A DNA stretch of 64,000 bases from Clonostachys chloroleuca (taxonomy: Eukaryota > Ascomycota > Sordariomycetes > Hypocreales > Bionectriaceae): assembly GCA_037952775.1 (NCBI GenBank), contig JBANAY010000003.1, positions 12,090,001-12,154,000 of the forward strand. The letters are read 5' to 3'. The notes below the pieces were generated by a model. That model made no database searches, was not told the origin of the DNA, and was given only the letters and a program-made list of their open reading frames with translations. A program made the translations under genes and the position numbers. Each line of letters begins with the position of its first letter. Within the stretch, counting starts at the first letter, position 1. Positions 1-11,418 of this stretch are shown here, one piece after another.

Positions 1-1286
1 AATGGTACGACGCCCAAAAGGCCGTCATCCAGAAGCAGCTCGATATCAACAAGGAGGAGTTCGACAATCTGGACGAGCGCCAGCGCGAGGCCGTCGAGGG
101 CTACCGCGCAGGCAAGTACGCCAAGATCGTCCTCGAGAACGTCCCCGCCGAGTTCGTCACCAGGTTCAGCTCGCGGACCCCCATCATCGTCGGGGGGCTG
201 TCCGCCACCGAGGACCGCTTCGGCTTCGTCCAGGTCCGCATCAAGCGCCACCGCTGGCACAAGAGGATCCTCAAGACCAACGACCCCCTCATCTTCTCCC
301 TGGGCTGGCGCCGCTTCCAGACCATGCCCATCTACAGCCTGTCGGACTCGCGCACACGCAGCCGCATGCTCAAGTACACCCCCGAGCACATGCACTGCTT
401 CGGCACCATCTATGCGCCCCTCATCGCCCCCAACACGGGCTTCGTCTGCTTCAACTCCCTCGCCCCCTCCACCGCCGGCTTCCGCATCGCCGCCACGGGC
501 ACCGTCCTCAGCGTCGACGAGTCCACCGAGATCGTGAAGAAGCTCAAGCTCACCGGCCACCCCTATAAGATCTTCAAGAACACCGCCTTCATCAAGAACA
601 TGTTCTCCTCGTCCCTCGAGATCGCCAAGTTCGAGGGCGCCTCCATCAAGACCGTGTCCGGCATCCGCGGCCAGATCAAGCGCGCCCTCTCCAAACCCGA
701 CGGCCACTTCCGCGCCACCTTCGAGGACAAGATCCTCCTCAGCGACATCGTCTTCCTCCGCGCCTGGTACCCCGTCCGCCCCCACCGCTTCTACAATCCC
801 GTCAACAACCTCCTCGGCTGGCAGGCCATGCGCCTCACGGGCCAGGTCCGCCGCGACGAGGGGGTCGAGACCCCGCAGCTCAAGAACAGCCAGTACCGCA
901 AGATCGAGCGCGAGAACCGCCACTTCAACCCCCTCCGCGTGCCCCGCGCCCTCGCCGCCGAGCTGCCCTTCAAGTCCCAGATCGTCGAGACCAAGCGGCA
1001 GAAGAAGGCCACCTACATGGACAAGCGCGCCGTCGTCACCAACGACCGCGAGGAGAAGAAGGCCCGCAGCTTCATGCAGGAGCTCCTCACCATCCGCAAC
1101 GACGCCGCCGCCAAGCGCAAGGTGAAGAAGGCCGAGAACCACGCCGCCTTCAAGAAGAAGATGGCTGCGAATGAGGAGAAGAAGGCTGCGAGGGAAAAGA
1201 GAGAGACAAAGGAATTCTGGCAAAAGAACGGAAGGAAACGAGGTCAAGGTGAGGATGGTGGTGGCGGTGGTAAGAGAAGGAGGTAA
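1..1286 (+). CDS. BMS1: Ribosome biogenesis GTPase BMS1, C-terminal part (5' end outside the window)
   Basis: The reading frame is open from base 3 to the TAA at 1284-1286, about 427 residues, and carries the BMS1/TSR1-type C-terminal domain. It includes a stretch like GKYAKIVLENVPAEFV, a block ending FQTMPIYS, and the signature WYPVRPHRFYNPV near 765-800. The last ~100 residues are strongly basic and charged (repeated KK, RE and EEKK), ending in a Gly-rich then Arg-rich tail, as expected of a nucleolar protein. BMS1 is a GTP-binding factor of the U3 snoRNP processome needed for 40S subunit maturation. The GTPase domain lies upstream, outside the window. No intron is visible in this part. It converges with the reticulon gene downstream. 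The identification is firm. Confidence 0.93.
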   Translation, partial: WYDAQKAVIQKQLDINKEEFDNLDERQREAVEGYRAGKYAKIVLENVPAEFVTRFSSRTPIIVGGLSATEDRFGFVQVRIKRHRWHKRILKTNDPLIFSLGWRRFQTMPIYSLSDSRTRSRMLKYTPEHMHCFGTIYAPLIAPNTGFVCFNSLAPSTAGFRIAATGTVLSVDESTEIVKKLKLTGHPYKIFKNTAFIKNMFSSSLEIAKFEGASIKTVSGIRGQIKRALSKPDGHFRATFEDKILLSDIVFLRAWYPVRPHRFYNPVNNLLGWQAMRLTGQVRRDEGVETPQLKNSQYRKIERENRHFNPLRVPRALAAELPFKSQIVETKRQKKATYMDKRAVVTNDREEKKARSFMQELLTIRNDAAAKRKVKKAENHAAFKKKMAANEEKKAAREKRETKEFWQKNGRKRGQGEDGGGGGKRRR

Positions 1287-1880
1287 AAAGCAAAAGAATT
1301 TCACATACGGACATTTATAGATACTACATTATATAGTACAAAAGTGGTTACAAACCCATCAAGTCAAAATACTTGGGACGCACATATGCTTTCTGGAGTT
1401 GGGGTTGAACGCATCTGGCAAACGGAAACTCGACTTGGAACTTGCTTAGAATTCTCAGGACCGTAGCATTAGTACTCATTAAACTCCCCAAAATACAAGA
1501 CAATGTCATTAGTCGAAGACCAGCCAGGCATCACATCCAGAAATGGAAGCGATGCGCTCATGAAGCCCACTCCCAGGCCGCTCCTCCCGATATCCCGAAA
1601 GTCGTAAAAGAAATGCAATCTCAGCCTCGCGCTCCTCAGTCCAAACTCGCAATGACCTACTGAAAACACTGCTCACTATACCCATACATGAACCGATGTC
1701 ATTCCATCAGCCAACGTCCTCCTCACAGCCTGTTTCTGTTCCTGCAGCAAGAGCACAAACGATAAGCTAACGAACCCTCACGGCACTCTCTTCTTGAAGA
1801 ACCTAACACTTGAGCTCAGAAGCGTGGTGAGCAATATAGCTCACCCGACACTTTACTCTGCGGCGACAGGTGCAGAGAGT
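1287..1880. other. Convergent intergenic spacer, BMS1 / reticulon 3' ends
   Basis: This 594-base gap between two convergent stop codons probably holds both 3' UTRs. It is moderately AT-rich just after the BMS1 stop (TATAG/TATA-like runs at 1315-1340). I see no RNA gene or convincing coding frame. Confidence 0.6.
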
Positions 1881-3196
1881 TTACAAGAGAGATTCGGAAT
1901 CCTCCTTCTTCACGCCCCCGATAGGCTCGTCCGGAACGTCAGGCACATGGATCTCAGGAACCTTGGTTGGCTCTTCGGTGGGAGGGGAAGGGAATTCAGG
2001 CTTCGGCTTAACAACAAGCTTGGGGGAGCTTGAGCGGCCACGGATCAAATCTTGAACCTTGTGGCTGTAATCACCAGCGTAATGCTTGCCTGCTTCAGCC
2101 ACCTGATGAACCTGCTTCTGGGCAACACTTCGAACCTGGGCGGTCTGGGCATCAATAGCTTCGCTAGCGTTCTTAAGCTGTTCGTCGATAACCTCCTTGT
2201 TGCTGACGTAGATAAGGGGTGCTACGAAAGCAATGACAGTGCCAATAATAGCAAGACCCCAGTATGGGACGATCTTGGTCAGGTGATAGGACAGGAAGGC
2301 GAGGATGGCAGTCTGCATGGACCTCAGTTAGCTACATACCACTTCTGACAGATCAGCAATGCAGCAAACTCACGGCGATAGAAGCGGGAATACTCTCGAC
2401 AAAGAGAATTCTCTGGGCTTCGATCACGACAAAGTTGATGAGCTCATGGGCATCACCGACGAGAGAGTCGATGGTGACGCGGGAGACAGTGTAGTATCGG
2501 CGGGGGCGCAGTTGTGTAGCGATGCCCTTGTTGAAAAGAAACTTGCCAATCGCCTCGGACGTAACAGTGATTCCCAGAGCCATCCAGGCCAACCTAAGGC
2601 CGTGACGGGCGACATCAACGTATCGGAAGGCGAGGATGGCAAGGACGGTCGAGACGAGCGCAATGGCCGAAGCGCCTGGGAAACAACTGTCAGCGATTAC
2701 ATAGAATAGCTGGATATCGAGCTACTTACGAGGATTGTTCCAAGAAAGCAACTCGTTGAAGAACGAGTGGTAGTGTGTCAATGGCTGGCCAGTGGCAGCG
2801 CGAGTCTCGGGGGTCTTTCGGGATGCAGCAAGGTTGGACAGCTCACTAGAAGCCTTTGCTGTGTGTTCCTTGACATTTTGGGCAACAGGTCCTGAGCAGA
2901 GTATTTAGCAAATTTGAAGGCAAGGCACGGGGGGCTCCGAAGTTGAAGATAGTGTCAAAAAAACCTACCATTTGTGACAGAATCAAAAGCGGCGGCAGCA
3001 TCTAATCCAATAAGATCAATACGTGGTTCTCAAATACCCCACACTTGGTGAGAAAAGATCATGGTATAGAGCGAATATACTGCGTATCTGGTGAGCATGA
3101 GACTGGAGGCAAGGCGAGAGCAGCTTCACATACCATACTGGCCTTGGTCGCCTCGAAGACGGAACCGCCGTTGATGTCGGGGGCAGTCTCAGCCAT
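1881..3196 (-). CDS. RTN1: Reticulon-like ER membrane-shaping protein (RTN1 family)
   Basis: The ATG is at 3194-3196 and the stop at 1881-1883, with at least five exons. After a short N-terminus rich in Ala/Ser, the reticulon homology domain begins around HYHSFFNELLSWNNPR. Two long hydrophobic hairpins follow: one around SAIALVSTVLAILAF (about 2590-2670) and one around IVPYWGLAIIGTVIAFVAP (about 2220-2280). The C-terminal tail is Pro/Glu/Lys-rich (PEFPSPPTEEPTKVPEIHV). Reticulons insert as wedges into the ER membrane and stabilise tubules. The introns near 2319-2352 and 2676-2727 have standard borders. The first junction (exon 1 ending at 3134, next exon 3001-2969) does not keep phase: either a 7-base microexon near 3070-3083 is used or one G is missing from the GG/GTATGT donor. 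The family call is secure; the exact N-terminus is not. Confidence 0.83.
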
Positions 3197-5259
3197 TGCA
3201 GCAGAGTGAAGATGATAGCTTCAATAAGATATTTTTCGAAATAGCGTTATCGTGCAAGTTCAAGGTTCGGGGATTCGAAATCCTGCAGCAGAAGAGAGCT
3301 GTGAGCTTTGGAACACTGTGTCGCATGGGATGGATATAGCACGTAGCAAAGCTGCAGAGCTGGACGGACAAGCCGACGACTCCGGCGACAGCAGACAGTG
3401 GTGAAACGGGCAGCGGGCGCAAGGAGACAGGAGAAAACGTACCAGACAGACACGGCAGGGCGCACAGGAGCAAGTGGGAGGCAGGAAGAAGCTGCTCTGC
3501 TCGGAGACAAAGGAGGTGATGGTGATGATGAAATTCAGAGGTGTGGGTAGGAAGATCAGGCAACTAATTATTGTCCTCTTTGCCCTCCTGCTCGTTCGGG
3601 GGCCTTCCAGCTGCGCTACCTGGGCGATACGGCCACCTGGATGGTGACGCCTCCAACGCAATGGCCGGGTGCCCTCGCTCGCAGCTGCCACAGGTAACGC
3701 CCTAGCACGACACTAATAAGAAGCCTATGTCCACTCCATTTGCACCCGACAGAATTGCAGCTGCAGCTGGTAAGAGTGCAGGGGATACCTGTCAGTACAT
3801 GGTACATGCCCGCTAGCATTAGCGGCCCATCCAGGTACCACCACACAAACCACACTGCCAACCGCCGCTAATCGCTCCAGCAGATAGAAGACAGAGGCGA
3901 GCCCACTCTGGAGATGACGGCATTACTACATCAGCAGCAGCAGCACAGTCCAAGTGGCCCCTTTTCCTCGATAGCGCTTCATGAACCCCTCCAAGCGTTC
4001 TGCATTTTTTTTCTTCTCTCTCCCTCTCTACACGAAATGACACTTGATCCAGGCATGACTATCTGCCCATCATCATGCTCCCAAGGCCCCTTGCCCATGC
4101 TGTCCGCTCTTTACTGACGAACTGACAACACACATGCGCGCCCACCAGACAAGGAGGCCGGGCCAAATGAACCAGTCAATGCTAATGGTGGCTGCGAGGG
4201 TACTTGCCAGTACAAGACACGCACCCCCACCATGCCCACTCCGAACAAAAATATTCCCAAGATCAGGGAAATGGAAAATGCACCCACAGCACTTGTCCAC
4301 ACCTCTCCTGGTAGGGCGATATGTAAGGCAGGTCGGCTGTTGAGATGCTACGTATTTATGACATGCCACCCGTGATGCCCCGACGGCGCAAATGCCGGCA
4401 CCGAGATGCCTGGAATGGACAGCTTGTACTTCATGATCTGTCCTCTTGCACCTCACCTCCAAACCGCTCCTCAGCTTTATTTAGAACCTAGCATCGACGG
4501 GGAAGTTTTTTTTTCCATGCAGGAGATGATGAGAGGATTGCGCTCAGATCATCATGAGGCCCCGGTCACGATACCGGCGCTAGCGAGAACAAAACAAACA
4601 CCTGCGCTTGACATGTGATTGCGCAATCCGTGTGGGCGCCAGTCGTGCTGGCCAGCATATGCACCTACATCATCCGGACGCCGCATCGCATACCAGCAAC
4701 GTCGCCGGTACGTGCGTTAGTCAATACAAAGACAATTTAATTTGTATGAATTTATGGGGGTATTCTTTCTAAAACAAAGTTTGGGACCAAGTATGTTCCA
4801 GCTCACATAGGCTCATCTCATACCGAATCCTGATTAGGTATCTAACAGCTTGCCCCTGAACGCCGTGCTCATTTGCATTTGATCATGTACGATATGATTG
4901 ATGATGAATGATGATGGTAAAAAATGATGATGTAGGTGGTGCTGGGCCGCGGCTCCGGCCTGGTGGTCCGGTGGGGTGGTCGCCCGCCAATGACGATGGC
5001 CTCGCCCATCCAACCATCCAGGCCCAGATGTGCGTGATTGCACACCTGTCAACTCCATGTGCCTTCCGTGAGTCAACTGCCATCATATGAGTCGCTGCCT
5101 CCCCTTCCAACAATCCAGCTGGCCACAGGAGACCAGGCTGAAGGACGAGGCTGAGTCCTGCTGTCCAATGGGTGTCGCGTGACCCCATCTGTGAATGCTT
5201 GGCGCTGGGTCAAATTCAAGTCATTAGTCGTTTCCATCCACTTCCCAGTCCGCATGCCT
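3197..5259. other. Intergenic region upstream of the reticulon gene
   Basis: This is about 2.1 kb of mixed composition, between the reticulon start and the 3' end of the Rab GAP gene. It should contain the reticulon promoter and 5' UTR. Several 60-140 codon open frames occur on both strands, but none shows domain-like composition or conserved motifs. No tRNA or repeat array is evident. Confidence 0.5.
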
Positions 5260-8200
5260 TCATCTGCGCCATCCCCAGAAACCTCCAGATCCAGAATTCG
5301 TGTTTGCCGCCGCGGCTTGTTTTGGCGCCGCTTGTTTCGGCACTGCCTCGTTCGACGGTGCCGATGAGTGCCCTGCCAGCCGGCCAAAGACCCCCATGGA
5401 GGCTTGTTGTGCGTTGGCGTCCACTGCAGCCAGATTGTGTGCGCTTTGTGCCTTGCGGAAAGCTTCGAGCCTTTGCTTCGCCTCCTCCGCTTCTTGTTTT
5501 GCGATTGCCTCTGCCGTCTTGGCCTGTGCGAGTTCGATCAGGAGAGCCTCCTTTTCTGGAGATGGCACACTGGGCTCCACCACTTGAGGCGGCGGGACAG
5601 ATATACCGAGGCCTGTCGCTGCTTCCATTGGCAGGGACGAAGCTCGCTTGATTGACTGTGTTGGTATCGATTTGCTCCGACTGAGCTTGAACTCTCTCAG
5701 GCCTCCACCCATGCCCTTCCTTGCCCATTCTGCATCCTGCTCGCGGCTTACAGTCTCCCCAGACGCACTAACCGCAGACCGCGTCTTCAAGCCGTGCACC
5801 TGCTTCTCCAGCCTCTGCTTGTCCTGGTGAAGGGTACGAACATGGGCGTGGCTCTCACGAAGGAGGTCTTTGGTGGCTGACAACTCCTGGGTAAGATCCT
5901 GTATTCTCCGGCCCTGCTCTTGGGTTTGCGCTTCGGCGTGTGAGGACTGCTGCTTGACTTGCGACAGTTGCTCGAGCAACTCTGCTTTGCTCTGCAATAA
6001 TGATTCACGCTTTTTGTCATTGCTCTCCTTGAACCGCTCCTCCATCTGCTCGAGCAGGGTAGTCAGACTTTCACTTGGTCCAACTAACGCAGACTCGGCC
6101 GTCGTCTCCTTTGTCGGATTGAAGCCCGGCAGTTCCTTCAACTCATGGAGAAGAGAGCGAGTAGCCCTCCTCTCCTCATCCCGTGCCTCACGCTCCTTCT
6201 GAAGCTGGTTTGTCAGCACAGCATGATTGCGCTGCAACTCGCTGAGGGCAGTGAGGAGATCCTCGATTTGGCTATGAAGATACCGTTCGTCAGTGGCACC
6301 TGGACTGGCTAAAGGCTTCGGGCCAACGGGGGTAGACTCTCGACTTGCGGGCACGTCATCTGTGTTTGAAGAGTCTCTCGATACCGTTGATGCGACTGTA
6401 GATGTGGAGCTCGTTACGCTGGAAGAGCTTGCCTCCATCGAGTTCAACGTAGATGCGAGGCTCTGCTTGGATGTGCTCCGCCTGAGCAGACTCAACGGCC
6501 GTGGTTGAACACCACTACTCGGCGAGAGTGTTGCCGACCTTGGCGATCCGATACTCGATGTTGCCCATATCCGACCCAGGAATCTCGTCGCTGCCGTTGT
6601 GATATCTGACGCCCTAGTAACACTCGCTGCAGCAACAAGAGACTCGCGATAACCCTGCTCCAATCGTGACAATTTCTCCCGCGAAACCTCACCGGTGAGA
6701 CTAACGAAGTCGTCCACAAATGAGTCAGCATCGTAGTGGTAACAGTCCCAAATGCCTCGGGAGAGCAGAAGCTGCATGGCATCCTCGAGCTCACTGCAAG
6801 CTAGTAATCGAGCCTCATTTTTACGCATAAGAGACAATGCTACTCTCATAAGCGTCTCAGATGCACCCTCAGCGAAAATGACGTCGTAAATTCGAAACAA
6901 CATTGGCAATGGACATGTGACTGCGAAGAAACTCAGGAACCACTGAGACACGTAGGCCGGATCTATCTGAAGCTCTTCAAAGTGGCTGGACAACTCAGGC
7001 AGGTTGCTGCGGAGGAGCTCTCGAAACTGATATATTCGTACGTGGAGGCCTGACAGATCTGGGAGGAAGCAGGTTCGTAGATCGTAACGTTCCATAAGCC
7101 TATGTCAGTCAGTATCGCAATCATCATGTCAGTCATGCGCAAGCCATCAACATACCGAACCAGGACGCAAAATGCCTGCTTATCCGGCATATGCATGAGA
7201 AGTGGACCAACGAGGAATGCCAACCCTTGGCAATATCCAATCTTAGTGTCGTACAGGCTGAAGGCCTTCAGAACCCTGCCAAGCATTTGCTGACCGTCGC
7301 CATCAGGGTCTCGGAACATCTCGACACCAGGAAAACTTCGGTTCAGATCCTTGCCGATGAGAGGCTCATAAGGACTTGACTCGCCGGAAAGTCTGACGTA
7401 TTGTTCTTCGAGTGCAAAGTCGCGTGCTCCAGACATGCTCTGCCAAACAACTCCCCTGAGTGGCGGAGGGATACCTTTGTGAATCTTCTTCGAAAGGAGT
7501 GTCGGTAGCCGAGCAGCAGTCTGCTGGTAGTCCTTCACCAAGGCGGCCCAGAATTCGAGATCTGTCATAGGCGGGGGCGGGAGCATCGAGTATCGGAGTG
7601 CAGGAGATGTCGGTCCGGTGACCATTTGTCGAAGCTGAGCCATTGATGGAGGTCTCGTCTTTTTTGGCGTAGACTCATGTTCGACTTTGACTTTGACGCT
7701 CTTGGGGTTCGTAGCCAGCTTTGCGTTCTCCTGTTCCAGTCTGGCCAGAAGCAGTGCGGTTGACTGTTATGGCGAGGGTTAGCATTATTATCCAAGAAAC
7801 CAACACTGTCAAGTGGGGGTGTAGTGAATACATTATCCGTGTCATCACCCTTAGTTTGCTCGTCTTCCGTCTTTTCTAGCTTCTCCCAATCGACCTCTTC
7901 CTGTTCTCCCGACAGGGTTCTGGAACTTTCATTATCAGTGTCCTCCGCTAGCTCCTCCTGTAGTGAACTCAATGAGGCAGCACAAGTTGAGGATAGCCGA
8001 GCTGACCTCACGCTTTCTACAGGGCTTCTGCTCCCGACAGATGCAAGTATCTTGTCTGCTGCCTCTGTTTTGGTCGGTGTTGTTGGCTCGTCTTCCCCGG
8101 CGAAGCTAGTGTCCAATGCCAAAGCTGGAGGTTCGGAAAGTCGGACTGTAACCATGGAATCGTGTGTTATCTTGGGTGTCTCAGCCTCAACAACATCCTC

Positions 8201-8599
8201 CGTTCCAGGCACTTCTGCCTCGACCTCGGCGTCCGTGGATACTTCAGAAATTTCTACCTCGTTGTCTTCAGTTGCTTCGGGCGCCTCTGCTTCGGTGTCA
8301 TTGGTCGCTTTGGGCACCTCTGAATTGACGTCCTTGGTTGCTTTGGATGCCTCAACGCCGATATCTTTGGTTGTTTTGGCCGCCTCTCCCTCGACATCTT
8401 TGCCCACTTTGGGTACCTCAACTTTGACCTCTTTGACCGCTCCAGATGCTTCCACTTCGACATCTTTGCCCACCGTGGGTGCCTCTACCTCGGCATCCTC
8501 AACTGTCTTGGCCGCCTCTACCTCGACTTTGTTATTCGCTTCGGTCGGGACAGCTGTCGGAAGCGAGTCATGATCGCCTTTAGCCTGGCCGGAAGCCAT
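5260..8599 (-). CDS. GYP5: TBC-domain Rab GTPase-activating protein, GYP5-like
   Basis: The three exons are 8599-7832, 7763-7156 and 7099-5260; all junctions keep phase and give 1071 residues. The start is the ATG at 8599; no upstream ATG is in frame. Residues 1-290 are acidic and low-complexity, with nine copies of an 11-residue repeat (27-125). The TBC domain spans about 345-570: GIPPPLRG opens it, the arginine finger sits in IGKDLNRSFPG (R near 398) and the glutamine finger in IGYCQGLAF (Q near 435). Three coiled-coil stretches follow (about 728-782, 805-895, 980-1016), and the protein ends in Gly/Trp/Arg. TBC proteins accelerate GTP hydrolysis by Rab/Ypt proteins. A TBC followed by coiled coils fits yeast Gyp5/Gyl1, which act at polarised exocytosis sites; the exact subfamily is inferred. 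The introns are 68 and 56 bases. Confidence 0.9.
8225..8521 (-). repeat. 33-bp tandem repeat (nine copies) inside the Rab GAP gene
   Basis: Nine consecutive 33-base units encode degenerate 11-residue repeats, for example VEAPTVGKDVE, VEASGAVKEVK, VEVPKVGKDVE, VEASKATKDVN and AEAPEATEDNE. The consensus is roughly (V/A)E-A-(P/S)-K-(A/T)-x-K-D-(V)-E. Units have drifted from one another but the 33-base period is exact, so the array is an old coding minisatellite rather than a recent expansion. Confidence 0.85.
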
Positions 8600-10276
8600 C
8601 ACAGTCGAATCAGGGGTCGAGGAGGTAGGTGGCTAGAACAAGAGCCTCTGCACAAAAGGCTACAGGTGCCAGGAAACAGAAGAAGCCAATATACTCCTAG
8701 CCAATCCCAGCTCCACGGGCCTGTCGCTCCGCGACTTCTCAGGGCGTAGAAATGTTGAGGCTGGGTACGCTGTTGAACTCGCAGTCGAGGAGAGGGGGAA
8801 GCGGTCTGTTTCGATTCATCGGACGGTGGAGGCACGTTCGGGAAACTGAAACGGAGGGATGCTGGGGAGGCTACGCCGGGCTCTGCCCCCTTAAGTTCCA
8901 AGGTGTTGACGCCGTACGAACTGGCCCGAGGATTGCCAGACTGTGGGAAAGTTGCCGTCGAGATCCTGAGACTGGACGTTATCGAACTCGCAAGCCGGTC
9001 GGGAAGTGGCTTTCAAAAGGTCGGAAAGAAGGGGGCTTGGGAATTTGGGGAAATAGATCATCATATCACATTGTAGGCATTGGGAACCCGGTGAGGATAA
9101 CGGTGGAGCAAGTCTAGGGGTTGGATGGCATTGTAATTGCTCCCATAGCGCGCGACTAGGGACTGTGGTAGTGATAATCTCAAGGGGGAGAGCAGCTAAT
9201 GCCATCTCCAGGAGCCTATTCGCCCGCTGATACAGGGACCCCACAGGGTCTGTACTATGTAATCGTCGACTGTAGACAAATTTCGACCCCTGGCTCCCGC
9301 CTGATGCACCCCTGCATCGCGAGCTGCCATTCCACGAACCTGGATATGAGAGAGGCTGATCGCTCGCCGTCCCCTGCTGGCACTATCCAAAGTAGCCTTG
9401 GTGAGCCAACCTATTCCTGCCAATTGGGACGCGTCTTGTCGCGGGACAAATAAACTCGTGGTGGCCGTTGTGGCGCGTGCTTCCCGATTCTGTCACATTG
9501 TACATTCTACAACCGCTAGCACGAGACCCTATAAACTGCGGAGATGGCTCCACCTGCCCCTTATGCGCCGTGCTGGACATGCATGTGTGAAAGGGTCTTT
9601 GATTGGCCTGCCGACTCTGTGCCACCTCCTGTGGCACAAGCTTCAGCCACATCCGTCTGAGTAAGTCAGCCTTGTTTGAAGGCTACCCTATAACAACTCG
9701 ATTTTCGGTCACTCAACAAACTCTACTTGCTTCTTAATGCAGGGCAGCCTTGATCTGCGGGAATTTAACTTAACCTTAATTTCTGTTCTTCTAGCTGGAA
9801 AGTTAAATTATCTACAACGGTTTGTGATGCTCTTTAGAATTGGTTGGGGCTCTAAATCCGAGGTTGCTCTTGGGAGCCTGCTAGTCTTGCTTCAACGCCA
9901 TCACCGCCTTCGTGCGAAGGAGAGGAGCATCTTGATGTCGCATTTCGAATAGGCCTGAGGAACCCTTCTTCATACAGTCGGATAACAAAATACATCGCAT
10001 GGCACACCACCTCCCTATTTACAGACTGAAGCCAGAGCAAAATGATGCAGTCAGCGATATGACTCACTAGCATCTGCCTAAACTTGCAACATCTTGCCCA
10101 AAAAGGGACGAGGCATGGAATGCCAACATAACGCTTCGCTCTGGTCTTGGAGAAGTACTTACATCTGTTAATCTTCGTCTATATAAATCGTCCATGTGTC
10201 TAAACTAAATTTTTTTTCGTCGATTATGATTTTCTTCTCACCTACCCAACTCTAACATTGATATTTTCTAGCAACA
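8600..10276. other. Intergenic region between divergent Rab GAP and unknown gene
   Basis: This 1.7-kb region lies between two divergently transcribed genes. I see no coding frame with protein-like features, no RNA gene and no repeat. Bases 9660-10276 become visibly AT-richer and lead into the promoter of the gene at 10277. The accessory island appears to begin here. Confidence 0.5.
10180..10187 (+). promoter_or_regulatory. TATA-like box upstream of the 10277 gene
   Basis: The sequence TATATAAA lies about 90 bases before the ATG at 10277. Between it and the ATG there is a pyrimidine-rich tract and a CTAAC (10251-10255) followed by TTTCTAG just before CAACAATG. This resembles a branch site plus 3' splice site, so a 5'-UTR intron is possible. 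Confidence 0.4.
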
Positions 10277-11014
10277 ATGAATCCTGGCGACATTGTCACA
10301 TACTCCTTGACCGAGGAGCAAGTTCAGAATCCTCGCTGTATTGGCAACTACTTCGGCGAAGCTCCGTACGTGGTGGCCGTGGCAACACGTCTCCGCCAAG
10401 CATGGCTGCTCCGGGATAACTGGATCGAAGGCGAGCCCTTGACGAGGGGTCCTGCCCGCAACAAGTGGTTCGAGAAGTTGGCCTACTGCATCCAAGAGTC
10501 ATCGGAGGAGGAGATTGCCGCGATGCGCAACCCCGATAGGGAGAATATATCATCCCCGCTGAGGGAGGGCCTGTACTTTTTATGGAATCATGTCTTCGTC
10601 GATGCATCAAAAGCTTTTACGGCCACAATCGGTGCTGGGAAGTTTCTCGGACCATCTTATGAGACGCTGGAGTTCCGTTTCCCTGGGGCGGATAGCGAAG
10701 GGGAACTGGTCAAGGTGAACTCGTTTTCGTACGACACTGACATTATGCTCGTGCCTGCCTTCCTGGAGCCCGGGATCGAGCTCTGTGGCAGGATTGGGGA
10801 TGAGGCAAAACAGTCACTGAAGCTAAGCGAGGACTCTGACGACAACGAAACCCCCAAATTCTCATTCAACGCCACCAACTCTGACTGGGTATACCTTGGA
10901 AAGATGGTTTACTGGGTCAAGGGAAAAGAAAAAGTGAACATTTATCTCCCCAAGCTAGCGGATATGGCTGGAAAGCTTGCTTGCGTGCTTGTGTGTGGAA
11001 AGTACCCTGAGTGA
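10277..11014 (+). CDS. Unrecognised intronless 245-residue protein
   Basis: This is a single open frame from ATG (context CAACAATG) to TGA, with a TATA-like box upstream. I do not recognise the family. The protein is globular in composition and acidic, has no signal peptide, no clear membrane segment and no repeat. It is Trp/Tyr/Phe-rich, with local motifs such as YFLWNHVFVDASKAF-like and NSDWVYLGKMVYWVKG. An acidic linker (EDSDDNE) splits it near residue 195. It sits alone at the left edge of the accessory island, next to the broken P450. The even coding composition and the initiation context make a real gene likely; its function is unknown. Confidence 0.7.
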   Translation: MNPGDIVTYSLTEEQVQNPRCIGNYFGEAPYVVAVATRLRQAWLLRDNWIEGEPLTRGPARNKWFEKLAYCIQESSEEEIAAMRNPDRENISSPLREGLYFLWNHVFVDASKAFTATIGAGKFLGPSYETLEFRFPGADSEGELVKVNSFSYDTDIMLVPAFLEPGIELCGRIGDEAKQSLKLSEDSDDNETPKFSFNATNSDWVYLGKMVYWVKGKEKVNIYLPKLADMAGKLACVLVCGKYPE

Positions 11015-11418
11015 TAACTTTCTTACCCATACATTCGAATGAATGGCCCAAAATGGAGGGAATGATATAAGAGTATCACCTTGGAGTGATAAGGATTTTA
11101 GTATAAATTGGAACATCAACGCCCAGCAGAACAATCACATATGTTCGCATCATGCACTGAGCTGCCCTCATCGTCACATCGCTGATAAACCCATCAGATT
11201 CTCATGTCAAACTTTCATACGCCCTTCCTGTTAGCTGAATAGAATGCTGAAAATCTTTGCCCTGGTAAAACCTCATAGTAGTTGTTTCAATCTAATCGCC
11301 CGTAGCAAGGTCGATCATGGGTCACTCTGGCTCCTTCGCTCGGGACTCTGCACTACTCCCACCGCCCGTACACTCGCAACGAATTAAAGACGACCACTTG
11401 CAGTGATGAAAGGCTACT
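11015..11418. other. Convergent spacer
   Basis: This 404-base gap lies between the unknown gene and the 3' end of the P450 relic, which point towards each other. It is AT-rich and no feature is recognised. Confidence 0.5.

Noticed and set aside
3241..3290. T-arm-like sequence (GGGGATTCGAAATCC)
   Set aside because: No acceptor stem, A-box or anticodon arm can be built around it.
3260..3691. Overlapping minus-strand frames upstream of the reticulon gene
   Set aside because: Cys/Ser/Pro-rich composition, no motif, overlapping frames of similar length, and position in the expected promoter/5' UTR.
7824..8573. 249-codon plus-strand open frame (Ser/Thr/Val-rich)
   Set aside because: It is the antisense image of the acidic 11-residue repeats of the Rab GAP; the minus strand has splice sites, a TBC domain and a proper start.
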